From Alphaproteobacteria bacterium (GTDB lineage Bacteria > Pseudomonadota > Alphaproteobacteria > Rhizobiales > Hyphomicrobiaceae): a stretch of DNA of 6,511 nucleotides. The stretch's first letter is position 1. Every line of letters starts with the position of its first letter. The notes under the pieces were generated by a model that made no database searches, was not told the DNA's origin, and saw only the letters and a list, made by a program, of their open reading frames with translations. The position numbers and the translations under genes were made by a program. Of this stretch, positions 1 through 6,511 are shown piece by piece. The stretch spans positions 1-6,511 of the forward strand of contig JAHZKN010000200.1 in assembly GCA_022600335.1 (NCBI GenBank), given 5' to 3'.

Positions 1-156
1 CAGGCGCAATCGGCCCGAAACAAGCCGAAACTTGTCGTCCTCATCGGCTACGTATCGCGATTCTGAAATAGGCACTGAGGTTGGTTCTGTCAGTAGACCA
101 AAATCGGAACCCCAAGCGGCGATCTTCCGACGGGGTTCAATGCTGTCTCTCTCCAC
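1..156 (-). CDS. Possible N-terminal part of an unidentified gene downstream of cckA (runs off left edge)
   Basis: On the minus strand a frame with no stop runs from about 198 to the window edge. The first useful start in it is a GTG at 156-154, 19 bases after the cckA stop, which would give 52 residues beginning (V/M)ERDSIEPRRKIAAWGSDFG and continuing past position 1. The same direction and short gap would suit a gene co-transcribed with cckA. The peptide is charged, with an acidic VADEDDK stretch, and has no signal peptide or membrane segment. I recognise no family. There is no convincing Shine-Dalgarno sequence before the GTG. Third-position GC is about half, so codon bias does not settle it. 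A run of about 66 open codons can occur by chance at this base composition. A competing plus-strand frame (1-66, ending in TGA) could instead be the C-terminus of a convergent gene. Low confidence. Confidence 0.3.
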   Translation of the reverse strand, partial: MERDSIEPRRKIAAWGSDFGLLTEPTSVPISESRYVADEDDKFRLVSGRLRL

Positions 157-175
157 GGTAGGTGACCGGCAACCC

Positions 176-2803
176 CTACGCCTTCGCAAGTTCCTTTTTC
201 ACCTTGGCTGCAAGCTGAGGCAGCGAACATGGCTTTGGCAGGAAGGCAAACTGCTGATCGGGATCTAAGCTGTTCTCAAACGCTTCATTGGGATAGCCGG
301 ACACAAAGATGATTTTGAGATCCGGATTTGTCTTACGCAATTCTTTGAGCAGCGTTGGCCCGTCCATTTCTGGCATCACGACATCAGAGACAACGATGTC
401 CACGTGGCCTTCCTGCTCTGCCATCACTTCAAGGGCGGCAACACCACTGTCGGCTTCCAACACTTCATAGCCTTGGCGTTTCAAGGCACGGGCGGCAAAA
501 TTGCGCACCACATCTTCGTCTTCCACCAGCAGCACGCGTCCAGTGCCGGTCAAATCGCCTTGGCGATCTTTCTTGCCAGCCTTTTGATCGCTCACTTCTT
601 GGTCTTCAGTGGTTGGAATATAGCGCGGCAGATAAACCCGGAAGATTGTGCCTTTGCCCGGCGTGCTTTCGGGGAAGATAAAGCCACCAGATTGTTTGAC
701 GATGCCGTACACTGTCGACAAACCAAGGCCGGTGCCTTTGCCCACATCTTTGGTTGTAAAGAACGGTTCAAAGATTTTCGCGAGCACGTCCGGCTCCATA
801 CCGCAGCCGGTGTCTTCCACTTCAGTCACCACATATTCACCGACCGGCATCGCAAGATGCGGCTGTTTTTGCACATCGCGTTCCGACACGTTACGCGTGC
901 GAATGGTCAGTGTGCCGCCATCTGGCATAGCGTCGCGCGCATTGACGGTGAGGTTGGTGATCACCTGATCATATTGCGTCTTATCCGTTTTGACGTGCCA
1001 CAAGTCGCGCCCTGTCAGCACTTTGAGCTCAATGCGCTCGCCGATGGTGCGCTTCAGAAGCGACACCCACTCTGTCACCACTTCACCAAGCTGTAGCGGC
1101 TCTGGCTGCAAGGTTTGCCGCCGTGAGAAGGCGAGCAACTTGGCAACCAATCCAGCGGCGCGATTGGCACTGGAGCGGATATTCATAATGTCTTTGTAAG
1201 CCGGGTCTGTCGGGCGATGGGTTTGCAGTAGCAAATCTGAAAATCCGATAATCGCCGTCAGCACATTGTTAAAGTCGTGCGCAATGCCGCCTGCCAGTTT
1301 GCCAACGGCTTCCATTTTCGAACTTTGCGCGAACTTTTCTTCAAGCGCCTTTTGCTCGGTTGCATCCAATACGTAGAGGATCGCCGCTTCGCCGTTGTCG
1401 CCTTGCGTCTGCACGGGGCTCATATAGACACGGCGAGAATATTGCTGGTCGTCTCCGACAACGATTTCAATCGGCGTCGGCTGTGGCTTCCCGGACATCG
1501 CACCGTCAAGGGCTTTAGAAATCTCATCCCGTGCACCCGCCGTTGCAGACTTACTGAGAACCTCAAGGGCTGCGGTTCCCATGCCGCTCGACCCATCTAG
1601 GATCATGCGCGCAAAAGCTGCGTTGGCGCTGGCTATACGCCCATCGCGTGTCACAGTTGCGATACCAAACGGGGCTGCCTGGAAGAAACTTGCAAAGCGG
1701 GCGTCGGCAGATTGAGCGCTGGCAGAAGAAATGGGGTGTGCCATCAACTGATTGCGGGCCGCAATCATCAAACCGCCGTCGTTCAATTTGCGCGCCACAA
1801 GCGTCATGGTGACTTGGCGACCATCTTCGCCGATCACATCCAGGTCCATGCTCGCGCCATCGGCACCCGCCTCACGCACGGAGGCACGCAATAGCGACAG
1901 CCCATCGCTGCTCAAAATGTCACTAATATTGAGCCCGCGCTGCTGAATAGATTGCGGTGTCGTGCCAAGCCAACGGGCAAAGGCAGCACTTACCTGAGAA
2001 ATACGTCCGTCTGGTGCAATAGAAACCAAACCGACAGGCGCTTGATCATAAGCCGCGATTGCCGCTTCAAGTGACTGCACTTGCCGGAATGCGTGGTCAT
2101 GCTCAATCGTTACATCGCAAATCGTCCACAGCACCAGTGGTCCAAAGTCGCGTTCACGGCCAGGAATTTGAAACGGTTTGTGAGAAATTCGAAGTCTGCG
2201 CACCTGATGCTTTAGTGGCCCAAGGCTGGTGATGTCCTCACGCCATGGCTCACCGCGCGATGCGGCGCGTAAGAGTCGATAGACGGCTTGTTGCGGTTCA
2301 GGCTGTCCCTGAAAGGACATCTCAATTGAGCCAGAGGTGCTGGCATCTTCTTCGCCTAGAACTTCACCATACATTCGGTTTGCATAAAGCTGGGTGCCAT
2401 CGCGGTCGGTGACGGACACCCCATCTGTCAGGCCTTCCAACAAAGCGCGCAGCAATTCGCGTTCGCTCACACGCTCGCCGATGCGAACGTGACCGGCAGC
2501 GATGCCGAACAAGAAGAACGCGCCAAACATGGACAGCACTGCAAGTGCCGTCAGCAACAATGGCTTGGTATCTTGGCTAGCGAGCAACGCCAGAATCACA
2601 CCGGCTGCCAACGCGCCGTAGGCGAGGATGTGCAGCCCATCCGGGCCAACATCTTTATTGGCGGCAGGTGCCTCCACAGGTTGTGGATGCGACGGTCGCG
2701 CAGCGGTCGCCACAGCGCCACCTGGAGCCCTACGGATATTGCCTCTGGTCATGGCGGCGAAAGCTATCTGATTCTGGTAGGAAAGGGCCTTAGGCGCCGT
2801 CAT
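176..2803 (-). CDS. cckA: CckA-type hybrid sensor histidine kinase (cell-cycle phosphorelay)
   Basis: An 875-residue membrane-bound hybrid kinase. Seen in order: a cytoplasmic Pro/Ala-rich N-terminus (1-57), two membrane segments (about 58-76 and 80-104), three PAS-like domains (about 112-235, 244-350, 368-490), a HisKA dimerisation domain with phospho-acceptor H509 in GKLAGGIAHDFNN, a HATPase_c domain (N-box NARDAM 621-626, G1 DTGCG 664-668, F-box around FFTTK 681-685, G2 GKGTGLGL 688-695), and a C-terminal receiver (acidic E761-D764, phospho-acceptor D807 in SDVVMPEMDG, S835, K857). All catalytic residues are present. In the known family, CckA passes phosphate from His to its own receiver Asp, then through ChpT to CtrA and CpdR, and can reverse the flow as a phosphatase. 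It is longer than Caulobacter CckA (about 690 residues), chiefly through extra PAS-containing sequence. The ATG at 2803 has only a weak purine-rich site upstream (AAGAGAG). M18 (codon 2752-2750) is an alternative start that leaves every domain intact. It is transcribed divergently from the FliO-like gene. Confidence 0.96.
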   Translation of the reverse strand: MTAPKALSYQNQIAFAAMTRGNIRRAPGGAVATAARPSHPQPVEAPAANKDVGPDGLHILAYGALAAGVILALLASQDTKPLLLTALAVLSMFGAFFLFGIAAGHVRIGERVSERELLRALLEGLTDGVSVTDRDGTQLYANRMYGEVLGEEDASTSGSIEMSFQGQPEPQQAVYRLLRAASRGEPWREDITSLGPLKHQVRRLRISHKPFQIPGRERDFGPLVLWTICDVTIEHDHAFRQVQSLEAAIAAYDQAPVGLVSIAPDGRISQVSAAFARWLGTTPQSIQQRGLNISDILSSDGLSLLRASVREAGADGASMDLDVIGEDGRQVTMTLVARKLNDGGLMIAARNQLMAHPISSASAQSADARFASFFQAAPFGIATVTRDGRIASANAAFARMILDGSSGMGTAALEVLSKSATAGARDEISKALDGAMSGKPQPTPIEIVVGDDQQYSRRVYMSPVQTQGDNGEAAILYVLDATEQKALEEKFAQSSKMEAVGKLAGGIAHDFNNVLTAIIGFSDLLLQTHRPTDPAYKDIMNIRSSANRAAGLVAKLLAFSRRQTLQPEPLQLGEVVTEWVSLLKRTIGERIELKVLTGRDLWHVKTDKTQYDQVITNLTVNARDAMPDGGTLTIRTRNVSERDVQKQPHLAMPVGEYVVTEVEDTGCGMEPDVLAKIFEPFFTTKDVGKGTGLGLSTVYGIVKQSGGFIFPESTPGKGTIFRVYLPRYIPTTEDQEVSDQKAGKKDRQGDLTGTGRVLLVEDEDVVRNFAARALKRQGYEVLEADSGVAALEVMAEQEGHVDIVVSDVVMPEMDGPTLLKELRKTNPDLKIIFVSGYPNEAFENSLDPDQQFAFLPKPCSLPQLAAKVKKELAKA

Positions 2804-3100
2804 CGGGTTTTTACTCTCTTACTCAACACGCAATACTCAGGTCCGCAGCCCATAAGCCCTGCTGAATGGGGCCGGTGACGGTCAATGGCGAACACCTATC
2901 AACAGTTCGGCGATTAAGGTTAAAATGACATGAAATCCGCGCTATACCTCCGGCCAATCTTCACAGGCAATTGGTCTTTGGAGACGAAAAGCGGCTTAAG
3001 CAGTGCAGATCCAATAAATGGGCGTGTCAGAGCGAGGCACGGCGTGCGCCTGTGACAGGGCACCACTGCATTCAAATAGGGGGCCGGTCGTTAACGGCTG
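2804..3100. promoter_or_regulatory. Divergent intergenic region between cckA and the FliO-like gene
   Basis: This 297-base non-coding stretch lies between the start codons of two divergent genes and must carry at least the cckA promoter. The clearest element is a CtrA-like box at 2918-2934, listed separately. TTAA tetramers also occur at 2914-2917, 2920-2923, 2995-2998 and 3091-3094, but none pair at the 7-base spacing of a full CtrA site apart from the imperfect one noted. I found no strong sigma-70 -35/-10 pair on either strand: a TTGACC on the minus strand near 2885-2880 has no good -10 at 16-18 bases. Short frames across it look like non-coding noise. I see no riboswitch or small RNA that I can support. 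Confidence 0.6.
2918..2934 (-). promoter_or_regulatory. CtrA-like binding box upstream of cckA
   Basis: Read on the minus strand the sequence is TTCATGTCATTTTAACC. The established CtrA consensus is TTAA-N7-TTAAC, so this has a perfect right half (TTAACC), exact 7-base spacing and one mismatch in the left half (TTCA for TTAA). It lies about 115 bases upstream of the cckA start and about 170 bases upstream of the FliO-like gene, so it could act on either. CtrA is the final target of the CckA relay, so a site here would make a feedback loop. The motif is short and imperfect, and chance occurrence is possible. Confidence 0.35.
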
Positions 3101-3505
3101 GTGAGCGGGGCAATGTGGGACCTGTTGTCATTTCTCATATGGACGATGGTCTTAGTCGGCGTGCTATTCGCCATAGGCTTTGGTGCCAAGTTATACTTGA
3201 GCGGGGCATTACCGTTTGGACCATTGCTTGGCGGTGGGCGCGACCGTCGCCTTGATGTGATTGAACAATCCAACGTTGATGGACGGCGCAAATTGCTACT
3301 AGTCCGCCGCGACGATGTGGAACATTTGATCATGACCGGCGGGCCAGTAGACGTCGTAATCGAAACTGGAATTGGCGCACACATGCCGGCAGCCACACTC
3401 GCACGCGCAACCGTTGCAACTGAACGGTCGACACCAGATCCTGTCGCAGAGCCCGTCTTCTCACGCCCAGCGCGGACCTTTGGTAAAGCCGTCGGCGAAA
3501 ATTAA
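3101..3505 (+). CDS. fliO: FliO/MopB-family small membrane protein
   Basis: A 134-residue protein with one N-terminal membrane segment (about 6-29), a short basic/glycine linker (GGGRDRR, 44-50), then a compact domain of about 40 residues (RLDVIEQSNVDGRRKLLLVRRDDVEHLIMTGGPVDVVIETGI), and a Pro/Ala-rich, probably disordered tail. The pattern 'processing of a hydrophobic start, DGRRKLLLVRRD-VEHLI--GGP-DVVIE' is typical of FliO-like proteins. In flagellated bacteria, FliO helps assemble the FliP export-gate component of the flagellar type III secretion system in the inner membrane. Here no other flagellar gene is in view. Many alphaproteobacterial FliO-like proteins are annotated by this domain alone, so a flagellar role is inferred. 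The start is ambiguous: GTG at 3101 has no good ribosome site, and ATG at 3113 (MWDLLSFLIW) follows a purine-rich GAGCGGGG and would give 130 residues. The gene is divergent from cckA and 149 bases ahead of the channel gene on the same strand. Confidence 0.82.
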   Translation: MSGAMWDLLSFLIWTMVLVGVLFAIGFGAKLYLSGALPFGPLLGGGRDRRLDVIEQSNVDGRRKLLLVRRDDVEHLIMTGGPVDVVIETGIGAHMPAATLARATVATERSTPDPVAEPVFSRPARTFGKAVGEN

Positions 3506-3528
3506 ATTCGTGTGAGTTGGTCTGAGTC

Positions 3529-3550
3529 AGCATGCGTTGCACGTGCTTTT
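3529..3550 (+). terminator. Weak hairpin with short T run after the FliO-like gene
   Basis: AGCATG (3529-3534) can pair with CGTGCT (3542-3547) as a 6-base-pair stem including one G-U pair, with a 7-base loop, followed by TTT. It begins 24 bases after the stop codon, the right place for a terminator, but stem and T run are both short. At best it would be a leaky attenuator. Confidence 0.2.
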
Positions 3551-3645
3551 GACCAAACTTGTCCCACTTTTTGTGTATCGCGTCTGCCTTTGTGAAGGTC
3601 TTTGACCCGCACGCCCCATCGCGGCAGCTGGCAGGACCGCAAGTT

Positions 3646-3650
3646 GGAAG
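3646..3650 (+). promoter_or_regulatory. Ribosome binding site choosing the MscS-family start
   Basis: GGAAG lies 4 bases before the ATG at 3655. The frame can be extended upstream to a TTG at 3559, but that adds 32 residues in front of what is otherwise a clean signal peptide. The ribosome site together with the signal peptide makes 3655 the better start. Confidence 0.5.
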
Positions 3651-3654
3651 CATT

Positions 3655-6270
3655 ATGTTGTACCGTCGCATCTCATCAGCTCTGCCTGTCGTGGTCGCGT
3701 GTTATGTGCTGACCACCGCTTCGGCGCGTGCAGAGCCGATGCCAGACTTTGTTCCACCAGGCGCACTGATCACGGGCGTATTGCAAGATGATGCGGAGAA
3801 AACTGCGCCGTCAGATCCAACGGATCCGCAACCTCCTTCGGCTGGCGACCCGACCACACTTGCGCCAACGCCAATTCACACAACTGCGCCACAGCCTGTA
3901 CAGCCGCTGAAGGACATCGCAAGCGAGCTTGCTGTGTTAGCGCAGCAGGTTGATGCACTGGACTCTGCCATTGGGGACCAGCCGCGCGATGACGATTTTC
4001 TTGCCCGATCACGACCAAAAATTGAGGCCATTTCAAAGGCGGCTGGCGACACGATTAGCAAACTAGAACCACGGCTGAAGGACATTGAGAGCCAAGTCGA
4101 AAAGCTTGGTCCAAAGCCTAAGGACGGGGAAGCTCCAGAGACAGCACAGATCGCAAGCGAACGCATGGAGTTGCGAAAGAAACAAGCCGAAATCACAGGT
4201 GCGATTAAAGCGGCTGAGCTTCTGCGTGAACGCACCGGACAGCTTGCTGCCCGCGTTCAGAGTCTTCGCCAAGGTCTGTTTACCGCAATTGTTTTGGCGC
4301 GCGGTCCCTCGCCGTTGTCCCCGTCGCTGTGGGCAGACGTGTTCACCGAACTGCCGGCCGGCGGACGCCAGTTGGTTTCGATCCTTTCACAGTGGTGGAC
4401 GGTCCTTTCAGGCCAATGGCTTATGGCGCTGGCCATCCTTGTGCTCGCCGTTGCAGCGTACAGTTTGCTGCGTGGCGCAACAACGCACCTCCGCGTCCGT
4501 GGCTTAATGCAGATTGCCGCTGACGAGGATCGGCCAACATTTTTCAAGCGCGCGACAACGGCTTTGTGGGTTGCCGCATCTCTAATGCTGCCTGCTGTTG
4601 CCTGCGCTGCCATCTTCATATTTGGGCTTGATGCCGCCGGTCTGCTGCCGATTGAAGTGCGCCGCCTGGCACGTGTTTGTTTGTTGGCATTGGTTATCAT
4701 TCTAGCGGTCTGGGCGTTGTCGCACGCCATATTGCAGCCGCTGCGTCCGGCGTGGCGGTTGTTCGACGTTCCGGCCCAACCAGCGCAACGTTTGACCACA
4801 ATTTTCACTTTGATGGCCGTTGTCTATGGCATCGATTTGATCCTGCAAGAACTCATGCCAGCTGTGTTCTTGCCGCGACCCGTACTCATCGCTGAGGCAG
4901 CTTTGGCGACACTCGCATTTGCGGTGTTGCTGTTTGCTTTTGTGCGCACACCACTAACTAACAAGGCGGTTGAAGCAACAACGTCGACCGATGCGTCGCC
5001 GTGGCACATCATGATGCCCCGCTGGCTCAAATGGCCTGCATTAGCCCTTGCACTCGGCGTCACAATTGCAGCCCTCATGGGTTACGTCGCGTTGGGGCGC
5101 TTCGTTGTCGGCCAGGTTATTGTTGCCGGGTGCTTGGTCGCTCTTGGCATGCTTCTCTTGCTGGCAGTGCGCGCCTTGGCAAACCAACAAGGTAGCATTG
5201 CTGATCGTCCCCTGGAACGCGCGCTGCGCACGCACTTGAAGTTAGAACAATCCCAAGCGCAACTGTTGACCCGCACAACATCCCTTGCCGTGCAAGCTGC
5301 CCTGCCCTTTGCCGCGCTGCCAGTCCTCTTCATGTCGTGGGGCTATTCACTTACCGATGCGATCGCTTGGCTGAAGTCGTTGTTTTTCGGCTTCCAAGTT
5401 GGGCAGTTCCGTATTTCTCTTGTTGAGCTCTGCATCGCTGCAGGATTATTTGTCGCCATTCTATTTTTGACGCGACTTGCACAACGTTGGATTACAACAC
5501 GGCTTATGCAGCCCGGTCGCATGGACCATGGAGTCGCAAACTCCATCCAAACGGCCGTTGGATACCTGGGCGTTGTCGCGGCCACGCTAGCGGCTGTGTC
5601 CTATGCCGGCTTTGATATTACCAACCTAGCGATTGTCGCTGGTGCGCTATCCATTGGTATTGGTTTTGGGCTGCAATCCATCGTCAACAACTTTGTCTCC
5701 GGACTGATCATCTTGTTCGAACGGCCAATTAAGGTCGGTGATTGGGTCAGCGTTAACAACTACGAAGGCCATGTGCGGCGCATCAGCGTGCGCTCCACGG
5801 AAATTGAGACCTTCGACCGCACCAACGTCATCGTACCCAACTCGGAATTCATCTCCAATGCCGTGGTCAACCTGACTCATCGCAATGCTCTTGGACGCGT
5901 CATCATTCCGGTAGGTGTCAGCTACCAAGCAGATCCCGAATTTGTTCAGGATCTTCTGCTTCGGGTAGCGCGGGATTGCCCACTTGTGCTCGGAGTGCCC
6001 GCACCCAGCGTCGCATTCGAAGACTTTGGCGCCAGTTCACTTGATTTTACGGTGCGGGCTTACATCGAAGACGTCAACAATCGGCTGAGCGTTGCCTCAG
6101 ACCTTAGAATTCGCATTTTCAAAGCCCTTGCCGCGGCCAACGTCGAGATCCCATATCCGCAGCAAGACGTGCATATGCGCGACCTTGATCCCGTGCGCAC
6201 TGTGCTACAGCAGCTCGCCCTTGAGCGGACGACACGCGCCCAGAGCGATAACGGCGATCCGTCGTCTTGA
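3655..6270 (+). CDS. Large MscS-family mechanosensitive channel with periplasmic DUF3772-like domain
   Basis: An 871-residue inner-membrane protein. It begins with a signal peptide (1-26, cleavage expected after the ARA at 24-26), then a Pro/Thr-rich linker (about 27-85). A helical, coiled-coil periplasmic region follows (about 86-245). Its LGPKPKDGEAPE segment (151-162) and ARGPSPLSPSLW (215-226) match the DUF3772 domain found in this channel subfamily. About eleven membrane segments come next (around 253-273, 300-325, 340-362, 380-402, 408-430, 458-478, 483-506, 541-563, 588-606, 632-651 and the pore helix 656-687). The pore helix and beta-domain entry, IVAGALSIGIGFGLQSIVNNFVSGLIILFERPIKVGDWV (660-698), is the MscS signature. 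The cytoplasmic beta and alpha/beta vestibule domains follow, ending near EIPYPQQDVHMR (831-842). The family opens under membrane tension to release solutes during hypo-osmotic shock. E. coli MscS has about 286 residues, so this belongs with the large MscK/MscM-like multi-helix forms. The specific gating signal is unknown. Confidence 0.94.
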   Translation: MLYRRISSALPVVVACYVLTTASARAEPMPDFVPPGALITGVLQDDAEKTAPSDPTDPQPPSAGDPTTLAPTPIHTTAPQPVQPLKDIASELAVLAQQVDALDSAIGDQPRDDDFLARSRPKIEAISKAAGDTISKLEPRLKDIESQVEKLGPKPKDGEAPETAQIASERMELRKKQAEITGAIKAAELLRERTGQLAARVQSLRQGLFTAIVLARGPSPLSPSLWADVFTELPAGGRQLVSILSQWWTVLSGQWLMALAILVLAVAAYSLLRGATTHLRVRGLMQIAADEDRPTFFKRATTALWVAASLMLPAVACAAIFIFGLDAAGLLPIEVRRLARVCLLALVIILAVWALSHAILQPLRPAWRLFDVPAQPAQRLTTIFTLMAVVYGIDLILQELMPAVFLPRPVLIAEAALATLAFAVLLFAFVRTPLTNKAVEATTSTDASPWHIMMPRWLKWPALALALGVTIAALMGYVALGRFVVGQVIVAGCLVALGMLLLLAVRALANQQGSIADRPLERALRTHLKLEQSQAQLLTRTTSLAVQAALPFAALPVLFMSWGYSLTDAIAWLKSLFFGFQVGQFRISLVELCIAAGLFVAILFLTRLAQRWITTRLMQPGRMDHGVANSIQTAVGYLGVVAATLAAVSYAGFDITNLAIVAGALSIGIGFGLQSIVNNFVSGLIILFERPIKVGDWVSVNNYEGHVRRISVRSTEIETFDRTNVIVPNSEFISNAVVNLTHRNALGRVIIPVGVSYQADPEFVQDLLLRVARDCPLVLGVPAPSVAFEDFGASSLDFTVRAYIEDVNNRLSVASDLRIRIFKALAAANVEIPYPQQDVHMRDLDPVRTVLQQLALERTTRAQSDNGDPSS

Positions 6271-6306
6271 GACTAAATTCAATCTGTGAAGCAGCAGGTC
6301 TGTCGC

Positions 6307-6511
6307 CTAGTGCTCGTTATCACCGTACGATGATGCGCTGAGTGCTGAGAGATCAAAGTGCTCGTAGCGCAATGTGACGGCTGTGGCGGGTGTTGCAGAG
6401 TGATCAGCTGCCTTCACTGCAACCGCACCTGATGCTGTTGCAAGCACAAGCGACGCCGCCGACGGTGGTTTGGATTGTGCGAGTGTTACGACACCTGCCA
6501 ACATGCAGCAC
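6307..6511 (-). CDS. C-terminal part of an unidentified convergent gene (runs off right edge)
   Basis: On the minus strand a frame stays open from the window edge to a TAG at 6309-6307. It reads through an internal ATG at 6504 (MLAGVVTLAQSKPPSAASLV) and upstream of it codes for two cysteines, so the ATG need not be the start and the gene most likely extends beyond the window. The visible 67 or so residues are rich in Ala, Ser, Thr and Val and end in FDLSALSASSYGDNEH. Codon use resembles the neighbours and the plus-strand frames here contain stops. It would converge on the channel gene with only 36 bases between the two stop codons, a common tight arrangement. No family is recognised. If ATG 6504 were the true start, this would be a 65-residue protein with a weakly hydrophobic N-terminus. 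Confidence 0.45.
   Translation of the reverse strand, partial: CCMLAGVVTLAQSKPPSAASLVLATASGAVAVKAADHSATPATAVTLRYEHFDLSALSASSYGDNEH

Larger units (their letters stand above)
3506..3654 (+). promoter_or_regulatory. Gap between FliO-like gene and MscS-family gene, possible promoter
   Basis: This 149-base stretch is non-coding if the channel starts at ATG 3655. It holds a weak hairpin (3529-3547) and a TTGACC at 3549-3554 that resembles a sigma-70 -35. Its best -10 candidates around TGTGTATC (3572-3579) fit the consensus poorly. A separate promoter for the channel gene is plausible but not demonstrated. Read-through from the FliO-like gene is equally possible. Confidence 0.25.

Noticed and set aside
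1..66. Plus-strand frame open from the edge to TGA at 64-66 (ends KPKLVVLIGYVSRF), possibly a C-terminus
   Set aside because: Only 21 codons are visible and no family is recognised. High third-position GC is suggestive, but the length is too short to call, and it competes with the longer minus-strand frame.
130..150. GGGGTTCAA resembling a tRNA T-loop
   Set aside because: The flanking bases do not form the 5-base-pair T stem and no anticodon or acceptor arm can be drawn.
132..176. Inverted repeat GGGGTT/AACCCC around the cckA stop as a terminator
   Set aside because: Six-base arms separated by 33 bases with only a 4-base-pair inner hairpin and no T run. Not a credible terminator.
32..268. 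78-residue plus-strand frame
   Set aside because: It overlaps the conserved 3' end of cckA on the opposite strand, starts at a non-ATG codon, and its product has no recognisable features.
404..1096. 230-residue plus-strand frame inside cckA, and other long opposite-strand frames
   Set aside because: They lie antisense to the most conserved kinase and receiver segments. Their His/Cys/Phe-rich products look like shadow translation.
2914..2923. TTAA-N2-TTAA as a second CtrA site
   Set aside because: The spacing is 2 bases instead of 7, so it cannot act as a normal CtrA dimer site.
3524..3528. GAGTC (CcrM GANTC methylation site) in the gap before the channel gene
   Set aside because: A single site in about 150 bases is expected by chance and nothing ties it to a promoter.
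4257..4808. 183-residue minus-strand frame inside the channel gene
   Set aside because: Antisense shadow of the MscS-family coding sequence. Its composition (Arg, Ser, Ala, Thr) is typical of a complementary-frame artefact.
6309..6365. Direct repeat AGTGCTCGT at 6309-6317 and 6357-6365
   Set aside because: Only two 9-base copies, both inside the likely minus-strand coding frame and 48 bases apart. No further copies or mobile-element structure.

Overview
The window reads as an ordinary, moderately GC-rich alphaproteobacterial chromosome segment. The main evidence is a full-length CckA-type hybrid histidine kinase, the top of the CckA-ChpT-CtrA cell-cycle phosphorelay found in most Alphaproteobacteria. 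The three-PAS CckA and the neighbouring FliO-like membrane protein suggest a Hyphomicrobiales-like lineage, but I cannot fix the order from this sequence alone.

Layout, left to right. Positions 1-156 hold an open minus-strand frame that may be the start of a gene running off the left edge, 19 bases downstream of cckA. Positions 176-2803 (minus) are cckA, complete. Positions 2804-3100 are a divergent intergenic region containing a near-consensus CtrA box. Positions 3101-3505 (plus) encode a small FliO/MopB-family membrane protein. A 149-base gap follows, with a weak hairpin. Positions 3655-6270 (plus) encode a large MscS-family mechanosensitive channel with a signal peptide, a periplasmic DUF3772-like coiled-coil domain and about eleven membrane segments. 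A minus-strand frame that ends at 6307 and stays open to the right edge is probably the C-terminus of a convergently transcribed gene I do not recognise.

Functionally, the segment joins a cell-cycle sensor kinase, a gene of flagellar-export ancestry and an envelope-tension channel. The first two are transcribed divergently from a shared region with a CtrA-like site, so a regulatory link is plausible (CtrA controls flagellar and cell-cycle genes in this class), but it is inferred from one imperfect motif. I saw no mobile elements, CRISPR arrays, tRNA or rRNA genes, and no sign of a novel multi-gene system. The points most worth checking are the CtrA-like box, the FliO-like gene outside any visible flagellar cluster, and the unidentified partial genes at both edges.
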